From Pontibacter chinhatensis (GTDB taxonomy: Bacteria; Bacteroidota; Bacteroidia; Cytophagales; Hymenobacteraceae): a DNA stretch of 64,000 bases. The stretch is from NCBI RefSeq assembly GCF_900113285.1, contig NZ_FOOT01000006.1, positions 62,001 to 126,000 on the forward strand. The letters run 5' to 3'. Position 1 is the first letter of the stretch. Each line of letters starts with the position of its first letter. Under the pieces are notes generated by a model, which worked only from the letters and a program-made list of their open reading frames with translations, made no database searches and was not told the DNA's origin. Made by a program: the position numbers and the translations under genes. Below, one piece after another: positions 1 to 9,376 of this stretch.

Positions 1-624
1 GTGTTCGACGACGAGGCGCATCAGATTGAGGACGTGAAATGGTTGGCCCAAGGCACCATTTACCCGGACGTAATCGAGTCGGTGAGTGTGAAAGGTCCTT
101 CTGCCACCATCAAATCGCACCACAACGTGGGTGGATTGCCAGACTTCATGAAACTGAAAGTAGTGGAGCCACTGAAAACACTATTTAAAGATGAGGTGCG
201 TTTGGTAGGCAAAGCGCTGCACATCGACGACATCATCATCGGTCGCCATCCGTTCCCGGGTCCAGGATTGGCCATTCGTATTCTGGGTGATATCACGCCG
301 GAGAAAGTCCACGTACTGCAGCAGGTAGACCATATCTTCATCAGCAACCTGAAGAAATCGGGCCTTTATGACGAAGTATGGCAGGCAGGCGCAATCCTGA
401 CGCCGGTGCAGTCGGTAGGTGTGATGGGCGATGAGCGTACGTACGAAAACGTAGTGGCGCTGCGCGCTGTGACCAGCGTAGACGGTATGACCGCCGATTG
501 GAGCCGTTTGCCGTATGAGTTTCTGGCCGATGTATCGAACGAAATCATTAACAAAGTAAAAGGCGTAAACCGCGTCGTTTACGATATCAGCTCTAAACCA
601 CCGGCCACTATTGAGTGGGAATAA
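1..624 (+). CDS. guaA: GMP synthase (glutamine-hydrolysing), C-terminal part
   Basis: The frame is open from the first base, so the start of the gene lies outside the window; 207 codons remain. GMP synthase converts XMP to GMP with glutamine and ATP in cytosolic purine synthesis. What is present is the end of the ATP pyrophosphatase domain (HHNVGGLP) and the whole C-terminal dimerisation domain, with [23 protein letters not shown] and the typical terminal [11 protein letters not shown] that helps bind XMP. The glutaminase domain is not visible. The next gene is on the same strand behind a hairpin. Family assignment is secure. Confidence 0.97.
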   Translation: MFDDEAHQIEDVKWLAQGTIYPDVIESVSVKGPSATIKSHHNVGGLPDFMKLKVVEPLKTLFKDEVRLVGKALHIDDIIIGRHPFPGPGLAIRILGDITPEKVHVLQQVDHIFISNLKKSGLYDEVWQAGAILTPVQSVGVMGDERTYENVVALRAVTSVDGMTADWSRLPYEFLADVSNEIINKVKGVNRVVYDISSKPPATIEWE

Positions 625-643
625 GTATAAAGGAATGAATTTT

Positions 644-700
644 GAATGAGTGATTGCGTGAATAAGAAGTATCCAACTTTGTTCACGCAGTCACTCATTC
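644..700. repeat. 19-bp inverted repeat between guaA and the next gene
   Basis: Positions 644-662 and 682-700 are reverse complements with one mismatch, separated by 19 bases. The arm is built from a GAATGAGTGA-type word that recurs at 13615-13640. No U-run follows, so it is a weak intrinsic terminator at best; it could attenuate guaA transcription or be a mobile palindrome. Its presence argues against placing the next gene's start at 646. Confidence 0.6.
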
Positions 701-723
701 GCATGTTCAAAACAAACCAAAGT

Positions 724-2424
724 ATGAATAAAAGCTTCTGTAAGAAGATGGCAGGCCTCGCGCTGCTGAGTGCCCTGAGCCTTCCGGCGCTGGCCCAGAC
801 CCAGGACCCGGCCACCACCTATGGCAACGGCAAAGTACTGCTGCAGCAACAGCGCTACGACCAGGCCATGGCCGAGCTAAAGCCCCTTGCATCTCAAAAC
901 GGCACTTACGCTGCGGAGGCTTCTTATTTATATGCGTTGGCCGCTCTTAAGTCCGGGAAGGCTGATGAGGCCTACCAGATGCTACTGCAGTTGCAGAACC
1001 AGCACGCTAACTGGGGAGGCATGGCGGATGCGGACTATCTGCTGGCCAATGTTCTGTTTGAGCAAAACGAATATGAGCGTGCCCTAAGCAAACTGCAGGA
1101 GCTACAGGGCACCCCCTTAGCAAAGGATGCAGAAGGCTTGAAACGCTATTACCTCACCCGCCTGAACGACCGTCCCAAGTATGAGCAGCTCATGCGCCGT
1201 TACGGTTCTGACAGAGTGGTGGCCCAGACCTTTGCTGATAAACTGGTAGGTGGCTGGTATAAGCCCGAAGACCGCCGGGTGCTGGAGAGCCTGGTGCAGG
1301 AGTTCAAACTCGACCCGAAGCGCTACCTGAGCAAAGATGCGATGAAAAGCCAGGGCATGGATGTGGCCGTGCTCCTCCCCTTCCAGCTGAAGCAGGATTA
1401 CGCCACCACCGCCCGCAAGAGCCAATTTATTACGGATATGTACGCCGGCATGCAAATGGCGCAGGATTCGCTCCAGCAGATGGGCATCCACATCAACCTT
1501 TATACGTATGATGCCGGCGCCGACACCGCTACGGTAAAACGCGTACTGGACACGCCTGAGATGAAAAGCATGGACCTGATCATTGGTCCGGTTTATAAAA
1601 CAACAGCCAGGGTGGCAGCGCGTTTCGGGGCACAGCATAACATCAACGTCATCAACCCGCTTACGCAGGACCTGGAGATGGCTGCCGGGAACAGCAATGT
1701 GTTCTTATTCGAGTCGTCGGTGGCCACGCAAGCCCGCCAGGCGGCTACGTATGCCTACCAGAATTTCTCTCCGAAAACAGCGGTTATACTTTACGAGAAC
1801 ACGAAAGACGACACTACCTATGCGAACAACTACCGCCGGCAGTTCCAGAAGCTGGGCGGTAAAGTAACGGTTTTCAAGCGCATCAACCCGGCTGAGGCAG
1901 CGGCCACGGCTACTACTTTCCGCTCACTGAACCTGCAAGGCGCAGGACACATGGCAGTTTTCTCCGGCAAAATGACAGCGGCCATGAACGCCACCAGCCT
2001 TCTGCAAAGTAAGGCTCCGGAGCTGCCGCTTATAACCTACGACAGCTGGTTGGATATCAACCAGATTACCCTGCAGCAGCTTGATTACCTGCAGGTATAC
2101 TTCATCAGCCCGAAGTATGTGAACAAGCAGAACTCCCTGAACAAAAGCTTCCTCGAAAAGTATAGCCGCAGGTATAACTTGCCTCCGTCGCCTTACGCCT
2201 ACGCGGGCTACGAGATGCTCTTTTACTTCGGGCAGCTCCTGCACCAGTACGGACCGCAATTTAACGGACAGCTAGCCACAAGCGGCCTGAAGCCGGGCGT
2301 GTTCTACAGCGGCGTGGGCTACACCGACCAGAGCCAGCGCGGGCAGGTACAGCCGGACAACCAGTATGTGCCTATCCTAAAGCTCGAAAACCTCGAACTA
2401 ACGGTGGTGAACCCGGTTCTTTAA
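724..2424 (+). CDS. Secreted TPR plus periplasmic-binding-fold protein (LpoA/ABC substrate-binding-like)
   Basis: I chose the ATG at 724 because it gives a clean signal peptide (MNKSFCKK, hydrophobic core, cut after ALA) and lies beyond the hairpin; the same frame is open from 646. The first 150 or so residues of the mature protein are Ala/Leu/Tyr-rich helices typical of tetratricopeptide repeats. From about residue 210 (MDVAVLLPF) the sequence has the type 1 periplasmic-binding fold, including DLIIGPVYK and INVINPL. This architecture resembles LpoA/LppC activators of penicillin-binding proteins and branched-chain amino acid receptor proteins. No transporter genes adjoin it, so a cell-envelope role is more likely than uptake; this is inference. 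It precedes hemL by 29 bp. Confidence 0.75.
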   Translation: MNKSFCKKMAGLALLSALSLPALAQTQDPATTYGNGKVLLQQQRYDQAMAELKPLASQNGTYAAEASYLYALAALKSGKADEAYQMLLQLQNQHANWGGMADADYLLANVLFEQNEYERALSKLQELQGTPLAKDAEGLKRYYLTRLNDRPKYEQLMRRYGSDRVVAQTFADKLVGGWYKPEDRRVLESLVQEFKLDPKRYLSKDAMKSQGMDVAVLLPFQLKQDYATTARKSQFITDMYAGMQMAQDSLQQMGIHINLYTYDAGADTATVKRVLDTPEMKSMDLIIGPVYKTTARVAARFGAQHNINVINPLTQDLEMAAGNSNVFLFESSVATQARQAATYAYQNFSPKTAVILYENTKDDTTYANNYRRQFQKLGGKVTVFKRINPAEAAATATTFRSLNLQGAGHMAVFSGKMTAAMNATSLLQSKAPELPLITYDSWLDINQITLQQLDYLQVYFISPKYVNKQNSLNKSFLEKYSRRYNLPPSPYAYAGYEMLFYFGQLLHQYGPQFNGQLATSGLKPGVFYSGVGYTDQSQRGQVQPDNQYVPILKLENLELTVVNPVL

Positions 2425-2453
2425 GCAAGATCAACATTTAAAACATTAGACTA

Positions 2454-3752
2454 ATGGTACAAGCACCTATAAGCAACGAGCTTTTCCTTCGTGCGCAAAA
2501 GAGTATACCGGGCGGCGTTAACTCCCCTGTCCGTGCTTTCAGGGCCGTGGGCGGCAACCCACGCTTTATGGTCTCGGCCAAGGGCCCTTACATGTACGAC
2601 GAGGACGGCAACCGCTACATCGACCTTATAAACTCCTGGGGACCAATGATTCTGGGCCATGCGGCAGAAGTGGTGAACGAGGCGGTGATGCAGGCAATCC
2701 CGAATTCGCTTTCCTTTGGCGCCCCTACCCGCAAGGAGGTGGAGATCGCTGAGCTCATCGTGAGCATGATGCCAAGTATAGAAAAGGTGCGCATGGTGAA
2801 CTCAGGTACGGAGGCAACCATGTCGGCCATTCGTGTGGCGCGCGGCTTTACGGGGCGCGACAAAATGATTAAGTTTGAGGGCTGCTACCACGGCCACGGC
2901 GACTCTTTCCTTATCTCCGCAGGCAGTGGCGCTATTACACTCGGCGTGCCCGACAGCCCCGGCGTCACCAAAGGTACCGCCAACGATACCCTGACGGCAC
3001 CTTTCAACAACCTGGAGGCCGTACAAACCCTAGTGGATGCTAACAAAGGGCAGGTAGCCGCTATCATCCTGGAGCCGGTAGCCGGTAACATGGGCTTGGT
3101 TCCTCCTGCCGAAGGCTTCCTGCAGGGCCTGCGTACGCTGTGCGACAAAGAGGGGATTGTGCTGATATTTGACGAAGTAATGACCGGTTTCCGATTGGCA
3201 GCTGGTGGCGCCCAGCAGCTGTTTGGTGTGACGCCGGACCTGAGCACGATGGGTAAAATTATCGGGGGCGGCATGCCAGTGGGCGCATACGGCGGAAAGC
3301 AGGAAATCATGGATTATGTGGCACCTGCAGGGCCGGTTTACCAGGCGGGCACGCTGTCCGGAAACCCAATTGCCATGGCAGCAGGTATGGCTATGCTTAC
3401 CTACCTGAAAGAGCACCCGGAAGTATACACGCAACTGGAGCAAGTTACCGGTAAAATGGTGGCGGGCATGCAGCAGAACATGCAAAAGCTAGGCGTAAAC
3501 TACACCATCAACCGCGTGGGCTCCATGTTCAGTATCTTCTTCACCGATGAACCGGTGTACGATTTTGAGTCTGCCAAGACTTCGGATACGGCTTTGTTTG
3601 GCCGCTACTTTAACGGCATGCTGCAGCGAGGCGTGTACCTGGCGCCGTCGCAGTATGAGGCGCTGTTCGTGTCCACGGCTATTACGGACGAACTGGCCGA
3701 GCAGTATGTGAAGGCTAACTTCGAGGCGCTGCAGGAAGCTCTGAACGGGTAA
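2454..3752 (+). CDS. hemL: Glutamate-1-semialdehyde 2,1-aminomutase
   Basis: This PLP enzyme makes 5-aminolevulinate, the first committed tetrapyrrole precursor of the C5 pathway, in the cytosol. The 432 residues match the family's usual length. Visible landmarks are the N-terminal [13 protein letters not shown], the substrate loop [13 protein letters not shown], the cofactor aspartate in [11 protein letters not shown], and the PLP lysine near residue 268 in [10 protein letters not shown]. The gene follows a secreted protein by 29 bp and may be co-transcribed with it; a strong terminator follows. Its product feeds the haem pool on which a bacteriophytochrome elsewhere in the window would depend. 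Confidence 0.97.
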   Translation: MVQAPISNELFLRAQKSIPGGVNSPVRAFRAVGGNPRFMVSAKGPYMYDEDGNRYIDLINSWGPMILGHAAEVVNEAVMQAIPNSLSFGAPTRKEVEIAELIVSMMPSIEKVRMVNSGTEATMSAIRVARGFTGRDKMIKFEGCYHGHGDSFLISAGSGAITLGVPDSPGVTKGTANDTLTAPFNNLEAVQTLVDANKGQVAAIILEPVAGNMGLVPPAEGFLQGLRTLCDKEGIVLIFDEVMTGFRLAAGGAQQLFGVTPDLSTMGKIIGGGMPVGAYGGKQEIMDYVAPAGPVYQAGTLSGNPIAMAAGMAMLTYLKEHPEVYTQLEQVTGKMVAGMQQNMQKLGVNYTINRVGSMFSIFFTDEPVYDFESAKTSDTALFGRYFNGMLQRGVYLAPSQYEALFVSTAITDELAEQYVKANFEALQEALNG

Positions 3753-3768
3753 CAAGTCCTACGTAAGA

Positions 3769-3826
3769 TGCGCTGGTTTTATACTTTTCCCGCTACCGGT
3801 AGAAGTATAAAATCAGCGCATTTTTT
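3769..3826 (+). terminator. Intrinsic terminator after hemL
   Basis: Positions 3769-3786 pair with 3803-3820 over 18 bp with one G-U pair, then six T follow at 3821-3826. The upper stem is TATACTT/AAGTATA, so the abundant AGTATA word is part of the hairpin. Confidence 0.9.
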
Positions 3827-3897
3827 GTTATCTTTAATTTACCTGTGATTTAATCAGCGGTTCTCCTTACTTTTACATTCCTAAAATACCCACCAAC

Positions 3898-4434
3898 ATG
3901 ATTTTATCAGACAAGCAGATACTCGAGGAAATGGAGAAGGGCGCCATCCTGGTAGAGCCTTTTGACCGCTCCTGCCTCGGCACCAACTCCTACGACGTGC
4001 ACCTGGGCCGCTACCTGGCCTGCTACGTAGACGAAGTACTGGACGCGCGCAAACACAACCAGATTGAGGTTTTTGAGATTCCGGAGGAAGGCTACGTACT
4101 GCAGCCCGGCAGATTATACTTAGGCGTAACGCTGGAGTACACCGAAACGCACGCGCACGTGCCATTCCTGGAGGGTAAATCAAGTGTGGGCCGCCTGGGC
4201 ATTGACATTCACGCTACGGCCGGCAAGGGCGATGTAGGCTTCTGCAATACCTGGACCCTAGAGATCTCCGTGTCTCAGAAAGTGCGCATCTACTACGGCA
4301 TGCCCATTGGCCAGCTTATCTACTTCGAGGTAAAAGGAGGTATCGAGAACTACTATAACAAGAAGCAAAACGCCAAGTATAACCACCGCACCATCACGCC
4401 TGTAGAGTCGATGATGTGGATGAACGAGTGGTAG
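3898..4434 (+). CDS. dcd: dCTP deaminase
   Basis: Deaminates dCTP to dUTP and ammonia, supplying dUMP for thymidylate synthesis. The 178 residues cover the whole trimeric dUTPase-like fold: N-terminal ILSDKQI, FDRSCLGTNSYDVHLG, the active-site stretch GKSSVGRLGIDIHATAGKGD (about residues 96-115), and the nucleotide-binding TWTLEISV. The C-terminus (KYNHRTITPVESMMWMNEW) is the form I know from Bacteroidota proteins. The gene stands alone between terminators. A bifunctional deaminase/dUTPase is possible but not shown by sequence. Confidence 0.95.
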   Translation: MILSDKQILEEMEKGAILVEPFDRSCLGTNSYDVHLGRYLACYVDEVLDARKHNQIEVFEIPEEGYVLQPGRLYLGVTLEYTETHAHVPFLEGKSSVGRLGIDIHATAGKGDVGFCNTWTLEISVSQKVRIYYGMPIGQLIYFEVKGGIENYYNKKQNAKYNHRTITPVESMMWMNEW

Positions 4435-4458
4435 TATAACTTTTTGATATACAGCAAC

Positions 4459-4492
4459 AAAAGCCCGTTTAAGTTAGCTTAAACGGGCTTTT
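4459..4492 (+). terminator. Intrinsic terminator after dcd
   Basis: A 15-bp perfect stem (4459-4473 with 4478-4492) around the loop TTAG, with A-rich and T-rich ends, immediately behind dcd. It could act in both directions. Confidence 0.92.
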
Positions 4493-4611
4493 GGCATGAT
4501 ATATGCACCTTATAAACCATAAAATAAACAGGCAATAAGCGGAATTTTTATACCCTTGGAGCCGTTTTAAAAGTATAAGAAGAGAGAAGGTACAAGTAAA
4601 AGAATAAGATT

Positions 4612-5073
4612 ATGAAAAAGGTATTGGTAATGATGTGCATGATGTTTGGCTGTGTGTTTGCTTCAAAAGCGACGGGAGAAAAAGCTTCGAAAGAGAAGGT
4701 CTCCAAAGCTGTTGTTGCCGCCAGAGCCCAGCACTTGTCTGATCAGATGATTAAAGACCTGCGTTTAAATAATTACCAGTCAAAGAAAGTAAGAGAATTA
4801 AACATGCAGGTAGCCGAGCAAATTTCTGCCATTGAGCTGCAGCATGCTGGTAACAAGCAGGAAATAGAGGCACTGTGCCAGAGCGTTTATGCCGACCGTG
4901 ATTTGGCGCTTGAGAATGTACTGAGCACAGAGCAGTATAACCATTATTTTGGCGATAGAAAGGTATATTGCGAAGAAGACCAGAAGTTTATGGCTAGCCT
5001 GAACTATCAGGAAGATGGAAGTATAGCTGTAGTTGATCCTGCTGGCACTAACGCCCAAGTCGGCGTAAACTAA
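4612..5073 (+). CDS. Small secreted helical protein, Spy/CpxP-like in layout
   Basis: The 153 residues start with a plausible export signal (MKKVLVMMCMMFGCVFASKA). The mature part is charged and helical: DQMIKDLRLNNYQSKKVRELNMQVAEQISAIE resembles the helix pattern of Spy/CpxP or DUF4890-type periplasmic proteins, with LSTEQYNHYF near the end. The C-terminal 25 residues are low in charge and likely flexible. I do not recognise a specific function; a periplasmic chaperone-like or stress role is a guess from layout only. It is a single-gene unit ahead of a strong terminator. Confidence 0.7.
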   Translation: MKKVLVMMCMMFGCVFASKATGEKASKEKVSKAVVAARAQHLSDQMIKDLRLNNYQSKKVRELNMQVAEQISAIELQHAGNKQEIEALCQSVYADRDLALENVLSTEQYNHYFGDRKVYCEEDQKFMASLNYQEDGSIAVVDPAGTNAQVGVN

Positions 5074-5114
5074 GCAACTGCCAGCGACAAAGTATAAATA
5101 GGAACATATAATAT

Positions 5115-5159
5115 AAAAGCAACGAAGCCGCCCAAATGATGGGCGGCTTCGTTGCTTTT
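5115..5159. terminator. Bidirectional terminator between convergent genes
   Basis: A perfect 19-bp stem (5115-5133 with 5141-5159) with a 7-base loop, AAAA at one foot and TTTT at the other. It serves both the plus-strand gene ending at 5073 and gldC, which arrives from the other side. Confidence 0.95.
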
Positions 5160-5177
5160 ATACTTTTAATCAGTGGC

Positions 5178-5531
5178 TTACTTGCCAGCGTTCGGGTCGT
5201 TTTTCAGGCGGTCCTGCTCCACGTGCTCCATCAGCTCCTGGCAAAGCGTGCGTATCTTCTCGGCCATTACCTGGTCACTGGTGGCAGTGGCTATACTTTG
5301 TGCCATGGCGCCCATGGTATCGATGTAGAAATACTTCATCTCATCCACTGGCATGTCTTTGGTCCAAAGGTCAATTTTCATGGTGCCCGCCTCATCTCTG
5401 TCCCAAAGGGAGATGTTGATGGCTTTGGCAAAATGTATCTTCTCCCCTGCATCCGTGGCGCGCCAGCTAATGGCCTCCGGGATGTGATTATCGTCAAGGG
5501 CAATGCTAAAGTATATTTCAGACTTCTTCAT
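5178..5531 (-). CDS. gldC: Gliding motility protein GldC
   Basis: The start MKKSEIYFSI at 5531 was preferred over an upstream in-frame extension because the GldC family begins there. The 117 residues carry the family's most recognisable stretch, DLWTKDMPVDEMKYFYID, preceded by ISLWDRDEAGTM and followed by a C-terminal helix rich in Glu and Gln. GldC is a small cytosolic protein of unknown biochemical role, required or helpful for gliding in Flavobacterium. A Bacteroidota -7 element (TAACTTTG on the minus strand, 5594-5601) lies upstream. It is not next to the other gld genes here. Confidence 0.9.
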   Translation of the reverse strand: MKKSEIYFSIALDDNHIPEAISWRATDAGEKIHFAKAINISLWDRDEAGTMKIDLWTKDMPVDEMKYFYIDTMGAMAQSIATATSDQVMAEKIRTLCQELMEHVEQDRLKNDPNAGK

Positions 5532-5605
5532 AAGCTCAAATTTAAACTTTATTGTATAGTGTTCTCGTAATATGCTAATAATTAATGATAGCACAAAGTT
5601 ACACG

Positions 5606-6652
5606 ATGCACCACGGATTTAAAACCCTATTGCTCCTTTTTACCGTCCTCACCCTGGCCGGTTGCTCCAGCATTCCTATTGCCTCTAAGCGCGGGAAGCT
5701 TCAGACGATTGCCTTTTATAACACCGAGAAACTTTTCGATACAAAAGACGACCCGGAAACCAACGATGATCCGTTTACCCCAGATGGCGAAATGGAGTGG
5801 ACCGAGGAACGCTATAAGTTAAAACTACAGAACATAGCCACTGTTATAGCCGGTATCGGCGGCAAAAATGGGCCGGATATTATCGGGCTGAGCGAGGTGG
5901 AAAACCGACAGGTAGTCGATGACTTGCTTAACACGCCTCCCCTTCGCCGCGCCGGGTACAACGTCATTCACCAGGAAATGAACGATGAGCAGGGCCTGGA
6001 CCTTACGCTTCTCTACAAACCCAGAGCTTTTAAGCCTGTTTCTGTTGAGTTCATCAAAATTAAGTTCCAGGAATCCGGCTATACTTCCAGGGACATCCTG
6101 CAGGTGAAGGGCGAGTTACAGGGAGAGTTGGTAACGATCTATGTGAATCATTGGCCAGCCCGTGGCCGTGCCCGCTCCAGCAAACGGGACGACCGTCGCC
6201 TTCAGGCCGCTGCCGCCACGCTCAGGCAGGAGATCGATAAACAGCAGAAAGCCGACCCTAACGCGAAGATCATTGTTATTGGCGATTTTGATGTAGAGCC
6301 TAATACCAGCGTACTGGAAAAAACGCTGAACGCCACCGGCCGCCCTGACCCGGCTTACCCCACAGAGCTGTTCAACACCCACTACCTCTTGTTTGTGAAC
6401 GGCAGGGGCAGCTATGCCAACCAGGGCGATTTCCAGATGCTGGACCAGATCATGGTGTCTAAATCAATGATAGGGCCTAAAGAGGGGCTGGAGTACGTCA
6501 GAGGATCTGCCAAGATCTATAACCCGGTTGCTATCAAGTATACTTTGGGCAGGTATAGAGAGTCCCCCAAAGACACCTACAGCGGCACCGTGTACAGGGG
6601 CGGCTATTCAGACCACTTCCCGGTGTTTATTCAGGTGAGGCGCAGCAGGTAG
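5606..6652 (+). CDS. Endonuclease/exonuclease/phosphatase-fold lipoprotein
   Basis: The start at 5606 gives a lipoprotein signal ending in LAGC (Cys20). The remainder has the DNase I-like fold: IAFYNTEKLFDTKDDP near the N-terminus, DIIGLSEVENR with the metal-binding Glu, VNHWPARGR, IVIGDFDVEP (GDFN is more usual) and the terminal SDHFPVFIQV containing the catalytic Asp-His pair. Substrate cannot be read off: surface nucleases, phosphatases and sphingomyelinase-like enzymes share this fold. Anchoring at the membrane suggests use on external nucleic acid or phospho-compounds. It converges with the histidine kinase, and the two stop codons abut. Confidence 0.88.
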   Translation: MHHGFKTLLLLFTVLTLAGCSSIPIASKRGKLQTIAFYNTEKLFDTKDDPETNDDPFTPDGEMEWTEERYKLKLQNIATVIAGIGGKNGPDIIGLSEVENRQVVDDLLNTPPLRRAGYNVIHQEMNDEQGLDLTLLYKPRAFKPVSVEFIKIKFQESGYTSRDILQVKGELQGELVTIYVNHWPARGRARSSKRDDRRLQAAAATLRQEIDKQQKADPNAKIIVIGDFDVEPNTSVLEKTLNATGRPDPAYPTELFNTHYLLFVNGRGSYANQGDFQMLDQIMVSKSMIGPKEGLEYVRGSAKIYNPVAIKYTLGRYRESPKDTYSGTVYRGGYSDHFPVFIQVRRSR

Positions 6653-7984
6653 TTATCCTAAGGCAGTTGGCAACGTTATCCGGAAGGTGGTGCCTCGTTC
6701 CGCCTGGCTTTCCACTTCGATGATACCTTGCTGCAGTTCCACAAGCTTGCGTGTGATACTTAGGCCAAGCCCGACCGACTGCTCTCCCCGTACCCCCTTG
6801 CGGCCCGCCTTAGAGAATGGCTCGAACAAGTAAGGTTTGATGTCCTCCGGGATGCCGATGCCATCATCCGAAACATTTAAAAGCACCTTCTTATCCTGCT
6901 TCGAGAGGTGGAGTTTTATACTTCCCTTCTCCTGGGTGAACTTCACCGCATTGGAAATCAGGTTGTTCAGAACGCGTCGGAATTTTTCTGCATCAATATC
7001 GGCCATGATATTCTCGTCGGTTCGCTGGACAAGGAAATGCCGGGTTTCTTTCAGCTTTAAGCTCCATTCCTTTTCAATGTCCAGCAAAAGGCTGTTCAGG
7101 TCTGTTGGCTCCAGCACGCATGCTTCCTCCTGCTCCAGCCTGGCCATATCCAGCAATTCGGTGATGATGTTTTTGGCGCTCTGGCAACTTTTCAGGATCA
7201 TCTCATAGAAACGCTGCTGCTGTTCGGCGGGCATGCTTTTGCTCTGCAGCATTTTGGCCATCATTTCTACGTTTGCATAGGGCCCCCTTAAGTCGTGCGC
7301 TACGATGCCGAGTATGTTGGTCTTTGCTTTACTCAGCTTCTGCAGTTCCGCGTTCTTTTGCTCAATCTGCTGCAGCTGGATGAAATGATTCAGCCTGAAA
7401 CTATAGTTTAGCCTGCTGATTAGAAAGAAGAAGAGCACGAGGAAGACAGATCCCGTCTGGTTCATGATGAATCGGTCAGTGGGCAGATCCAGAAACGTTA
7501 CCCCTAGCGCAAAGGTAGCCTCTACCAGTATGGCCAGCAGTAGCAACTCCTTCAGTTCAAAAACAAAAAGGGTCGCTACCAAGGCCAGGCCCAGCAGGTA
7601 CATGGTCATGTTATTCATGGGGTTGCCTTGCACGGCCACCGACATGAGCAGGCAGGTGATGGCGAACACAAAAGCATAGCCCAGGCAGAGGTAGCGGTAT
7701 ACCTGCTGTTGCTCCTCCCCTGCCCGCTTCTTCCGGAGCCACCAGGACGCCAGGAACACTGCCAGACCTGCCCCCGCATAGCTATAGTAAGCCACCCTGT
7801 ACAAGGCAGCGCCCTTAAAATAAGCGGAGTAGTTAAAGAGCACATCACTGACCAGCACCAGCACGGCTATCAGAAGCCATATTCTGGAGAGCAAGTGCAG
7901 AGACTTTACATTGAAGGGAGAATAGTACTGCCGGAAACCAGGCCGGTACGCTTCAGGAGCAGATTGGTAGAAGTATAGCCTCAT
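6653..7984 (-). CDS. Membrane sensor histidine kinase (orphan)
   Basis: I prefer the ATG at 7984 to a GTG two codons upstream. About 200 residues form six hydrophobic helices in pairs, then a short coiled linker (QQIEQKNAELQKLSKAKTNIL) leads to the phospho-acceptor box IVAHDLRGP near residue 230. The ATPase domain has NLISNAVKFT (N box), VSDDGIGIPE (G1) and GLGLSI (G2). No response regulator lies nearby, so partner and signal are unknown; the membrane module has no recognisable named sensor domain. A -7 element TATATTTG on the minus strand (8005-8012) sits just upstream. Confidence 0.9.
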   Translation of the reverse strand: MRLYFYQSAPEAYRPGFRQYYSPFNVKSLHLLSRIWLLIAVLVLVSDVLFNYSAYFKGAALYRVAYYSYAGAGLAVFLASWWLRKKRAGEEQQQVYRYLCLGYAFVFAITCLLMSVAVQGNPMNNMTMYLLGLALVATLFVFELKELLLLAILVEATFALGVTFLDLPTDRFIMNQTGSVFLVLFFFLISRLNYSFRLNHFIQLQQIEQKNAELQKLSKAKTNILGIVAHDLRGPYANVEMMAKMLQSKSMPAEQQQRFYEMILKSCQSAKNIITELLDMARLEQEEACVLEPTDLNSLLLDIEKEWSLKLKETRHFLVQRTDENIMADIDAEKFRRVLNNLISNAVKFTQEKGSIKLHLSKQDKKVLLNVSDDGIGIPEDIKPYLFEPFSKAGRKGVRGEQSVGLGLSITRKLVELQQGIIEVESQAERGTTFRITLPTALG

Positions 7985-8088
7985 AGGCACAAATAAAAGT
8001 ACCTCAAATATAAGGTGTTATAACAAAAGTATAACTATACAGCAGTTATTTAATTTAGCGCCTAATTGTACCAAAATATCCAAAACAA

Positions 8089-8117
8089 AACAGGCAGGCC
8101 ATTACGACCCGCCTGTT
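8089..8117 (-). terminator. Intrinsic terminator after dnaN
   Basis: Read on the minus strand, AACAGGC and GCCTGTT pair around a GC-rich loop and are followed by a T-rich run (TTTTGTTTTGG). It lies 28 bp beyond the dnaN stop. Confidence 0.75.
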
Positions 8118-8144
8118 CTGTAGCAATAAGTATACTTATACTTT

Positions 8145-9269
8145 TTATACGTAGTTGTTGAGCATTACCGGCATCACCAGCATCAGCACATCCTCCGCCT
8201 CTTCGTTCACGATTGGCATCAGCAAACCGGCGCGGTTAGGTGTAGAAAGCTCAAAGGTAATCTCGTCGGAGTCGATGTTGTTGAGCATCTCCATCAGGAA
8301 CTTGGCGTTGAAGCCAATCTCCATATCCTCGCCATCGTACTGGCAGGTCAGGCGCTCATTCGCCTCGTTCGAGAAGTCCAGATCTTCGGCAGACACCTGC
8401 AACTCGGAGCCGGAAAGCTTCAGGCGGATTTGATGTGTTGTCTTGTTAGAGTAAATGGAGATACGCTTCACAGAGCTCAGCAGGTCGGTACGGTCGATCA
8501 CCAGCTTGTTTGGGTTCTTTACCGGAATCACGTTCTCATAGTCCGGGTAGCGCTCGTCAATCAGGCGGCAAATCATGCGGATGTTGTCGAAGCTGAAGAA
8601 AGCGTTAGACTGGTTGAACTCCATGCGCACGGCAGTAGCCTCAGAAGGCAGCGTAGACTTGAGCAGCGTAAAGGCCTTGCGAGGCACGATGATAGAGGCT
8701 TCCTGGTTAGTGCCCACATCGGTGCGGCGGTAACGCAGCAGGCGGTGTCCATCGGTCGCCACGAACGTCACATTTTCCTTGCGCAGCTGCACGAAAATAC
8801 CAGTCATGGCAGGGCGCAGCTCATCGTTGCTAACCGCAAAGATGGTCTTGTTGATGGCTCTGGCCAAAGCGTTGGAAGGAATCTCGATGGCGTTTCCGCC
8901 CTGTACCACCGGCACGCGCGGGAAATCTGTCGCGTTCTCACCGGAAAGTTTGTAGCGTCCGTTAGAGGAGCTAATCTCAATCGTATACGTTTCCTCATCA
9001 ATGGTGAAAGTCACCGGCTGGTCTGGCAGGTTCTTCAGCGTTTCCAGCAGGATTCTGGCAGGGGCGGCGATACGGCCGTTTTCCTTCGCCTCCACCGGCA
9101 GCTGCGTAATCATGGAAGTTTCCAGGTCGCTGGCTGTGATGGTGAGGGTGCTGTTATTGATTTCGAACAGGAAGTTCTCCAGGATGGGTACCACCGGGTT
9201 GTTGGTTACCACTCCGTTTATGCTGGCAAGCTGCTTCAGAAGAGCAGATGAAGAGACGATGAATTTCAT
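8145..9269 (-). CDS. dnaN: DNA polymerase III beta subunit (sliding clamp)
   Basis: The 374-residue protein forms the ring that tethers the replicative polymerase to DNA. It begins MKFIVSSSALLKQL and shows the three repeated clamp domains, with FVATDGHRLLRYR in the second and a C-terminal MLVMPVMLNNYV that contributes to the ligand-binding pocket. dnaA is not adjacent, so there is no sign of oriC here. A -7 element TAACTTTG (minus strand, 9296-9303) lies about 30 bp upstream of the start codon, without a clear -33 TTG. Isolated transcription from its own promoter is likely. Confidence 0.97.
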   Translation of the reverse strand: MKFIVSSSALLKQLASINGVVTNNPVVPILENFLFEINNSTLTITASDLETSMITQLPVEAKENGRIAAPARILLETLKNLPDQPVTFTIDEETYTIEISSSNGRYKLSGENATDFPRVPVVQGGNAIEIPSNALARAINKTIFAVSNDELRPAMTGIFVQLRKENVTFVATDGHRLLRYRRTDVGTNQEASIIVPRKAFTLLKSTLPSEATAVRMEFNQSNAFFSFDNIRMICRLIDERYPDYENVIPVKNPNKLVIDRTDLLSSVKRISIYSNKTTHQIRLKLSGSELQVSAEDLDFSNEANERLTCQYDGEDMEIGFNAKFLMEMLNNIDSDEITFELSTPNRAGLLMPIVNEEAEDVLMLVMPVMLNNYV

Positions 9270-9376
9270 TACGTATACCTATAATGTTATTTAGGCAAAG
9301 TTAAAAATATTTCGTTTTTATCCTAAGCCTTTTGCGAGTGCTTTTTCGTGGCTGGCTGTGTTATAGCCAGATAATT

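Noticed and set aside
646-723. An earlier start for the secreted TPR/periplasmic-fold protein
   Set aside because: The extra 26 codons lie in a hairpin and would put a long hydrophilic stretch ahead of a clear signal peptide.
8430-9251. A 273-codon open frame opposite dnaN
   Set aside because: It mirrors the codons of the sliding clamp; no recognisable motifs and no start signal.
8145-9269. Replication origin near dnaN
   Set aside because: dnaA is not adjacent and no cluster of DnaA-box-like sites was seen.
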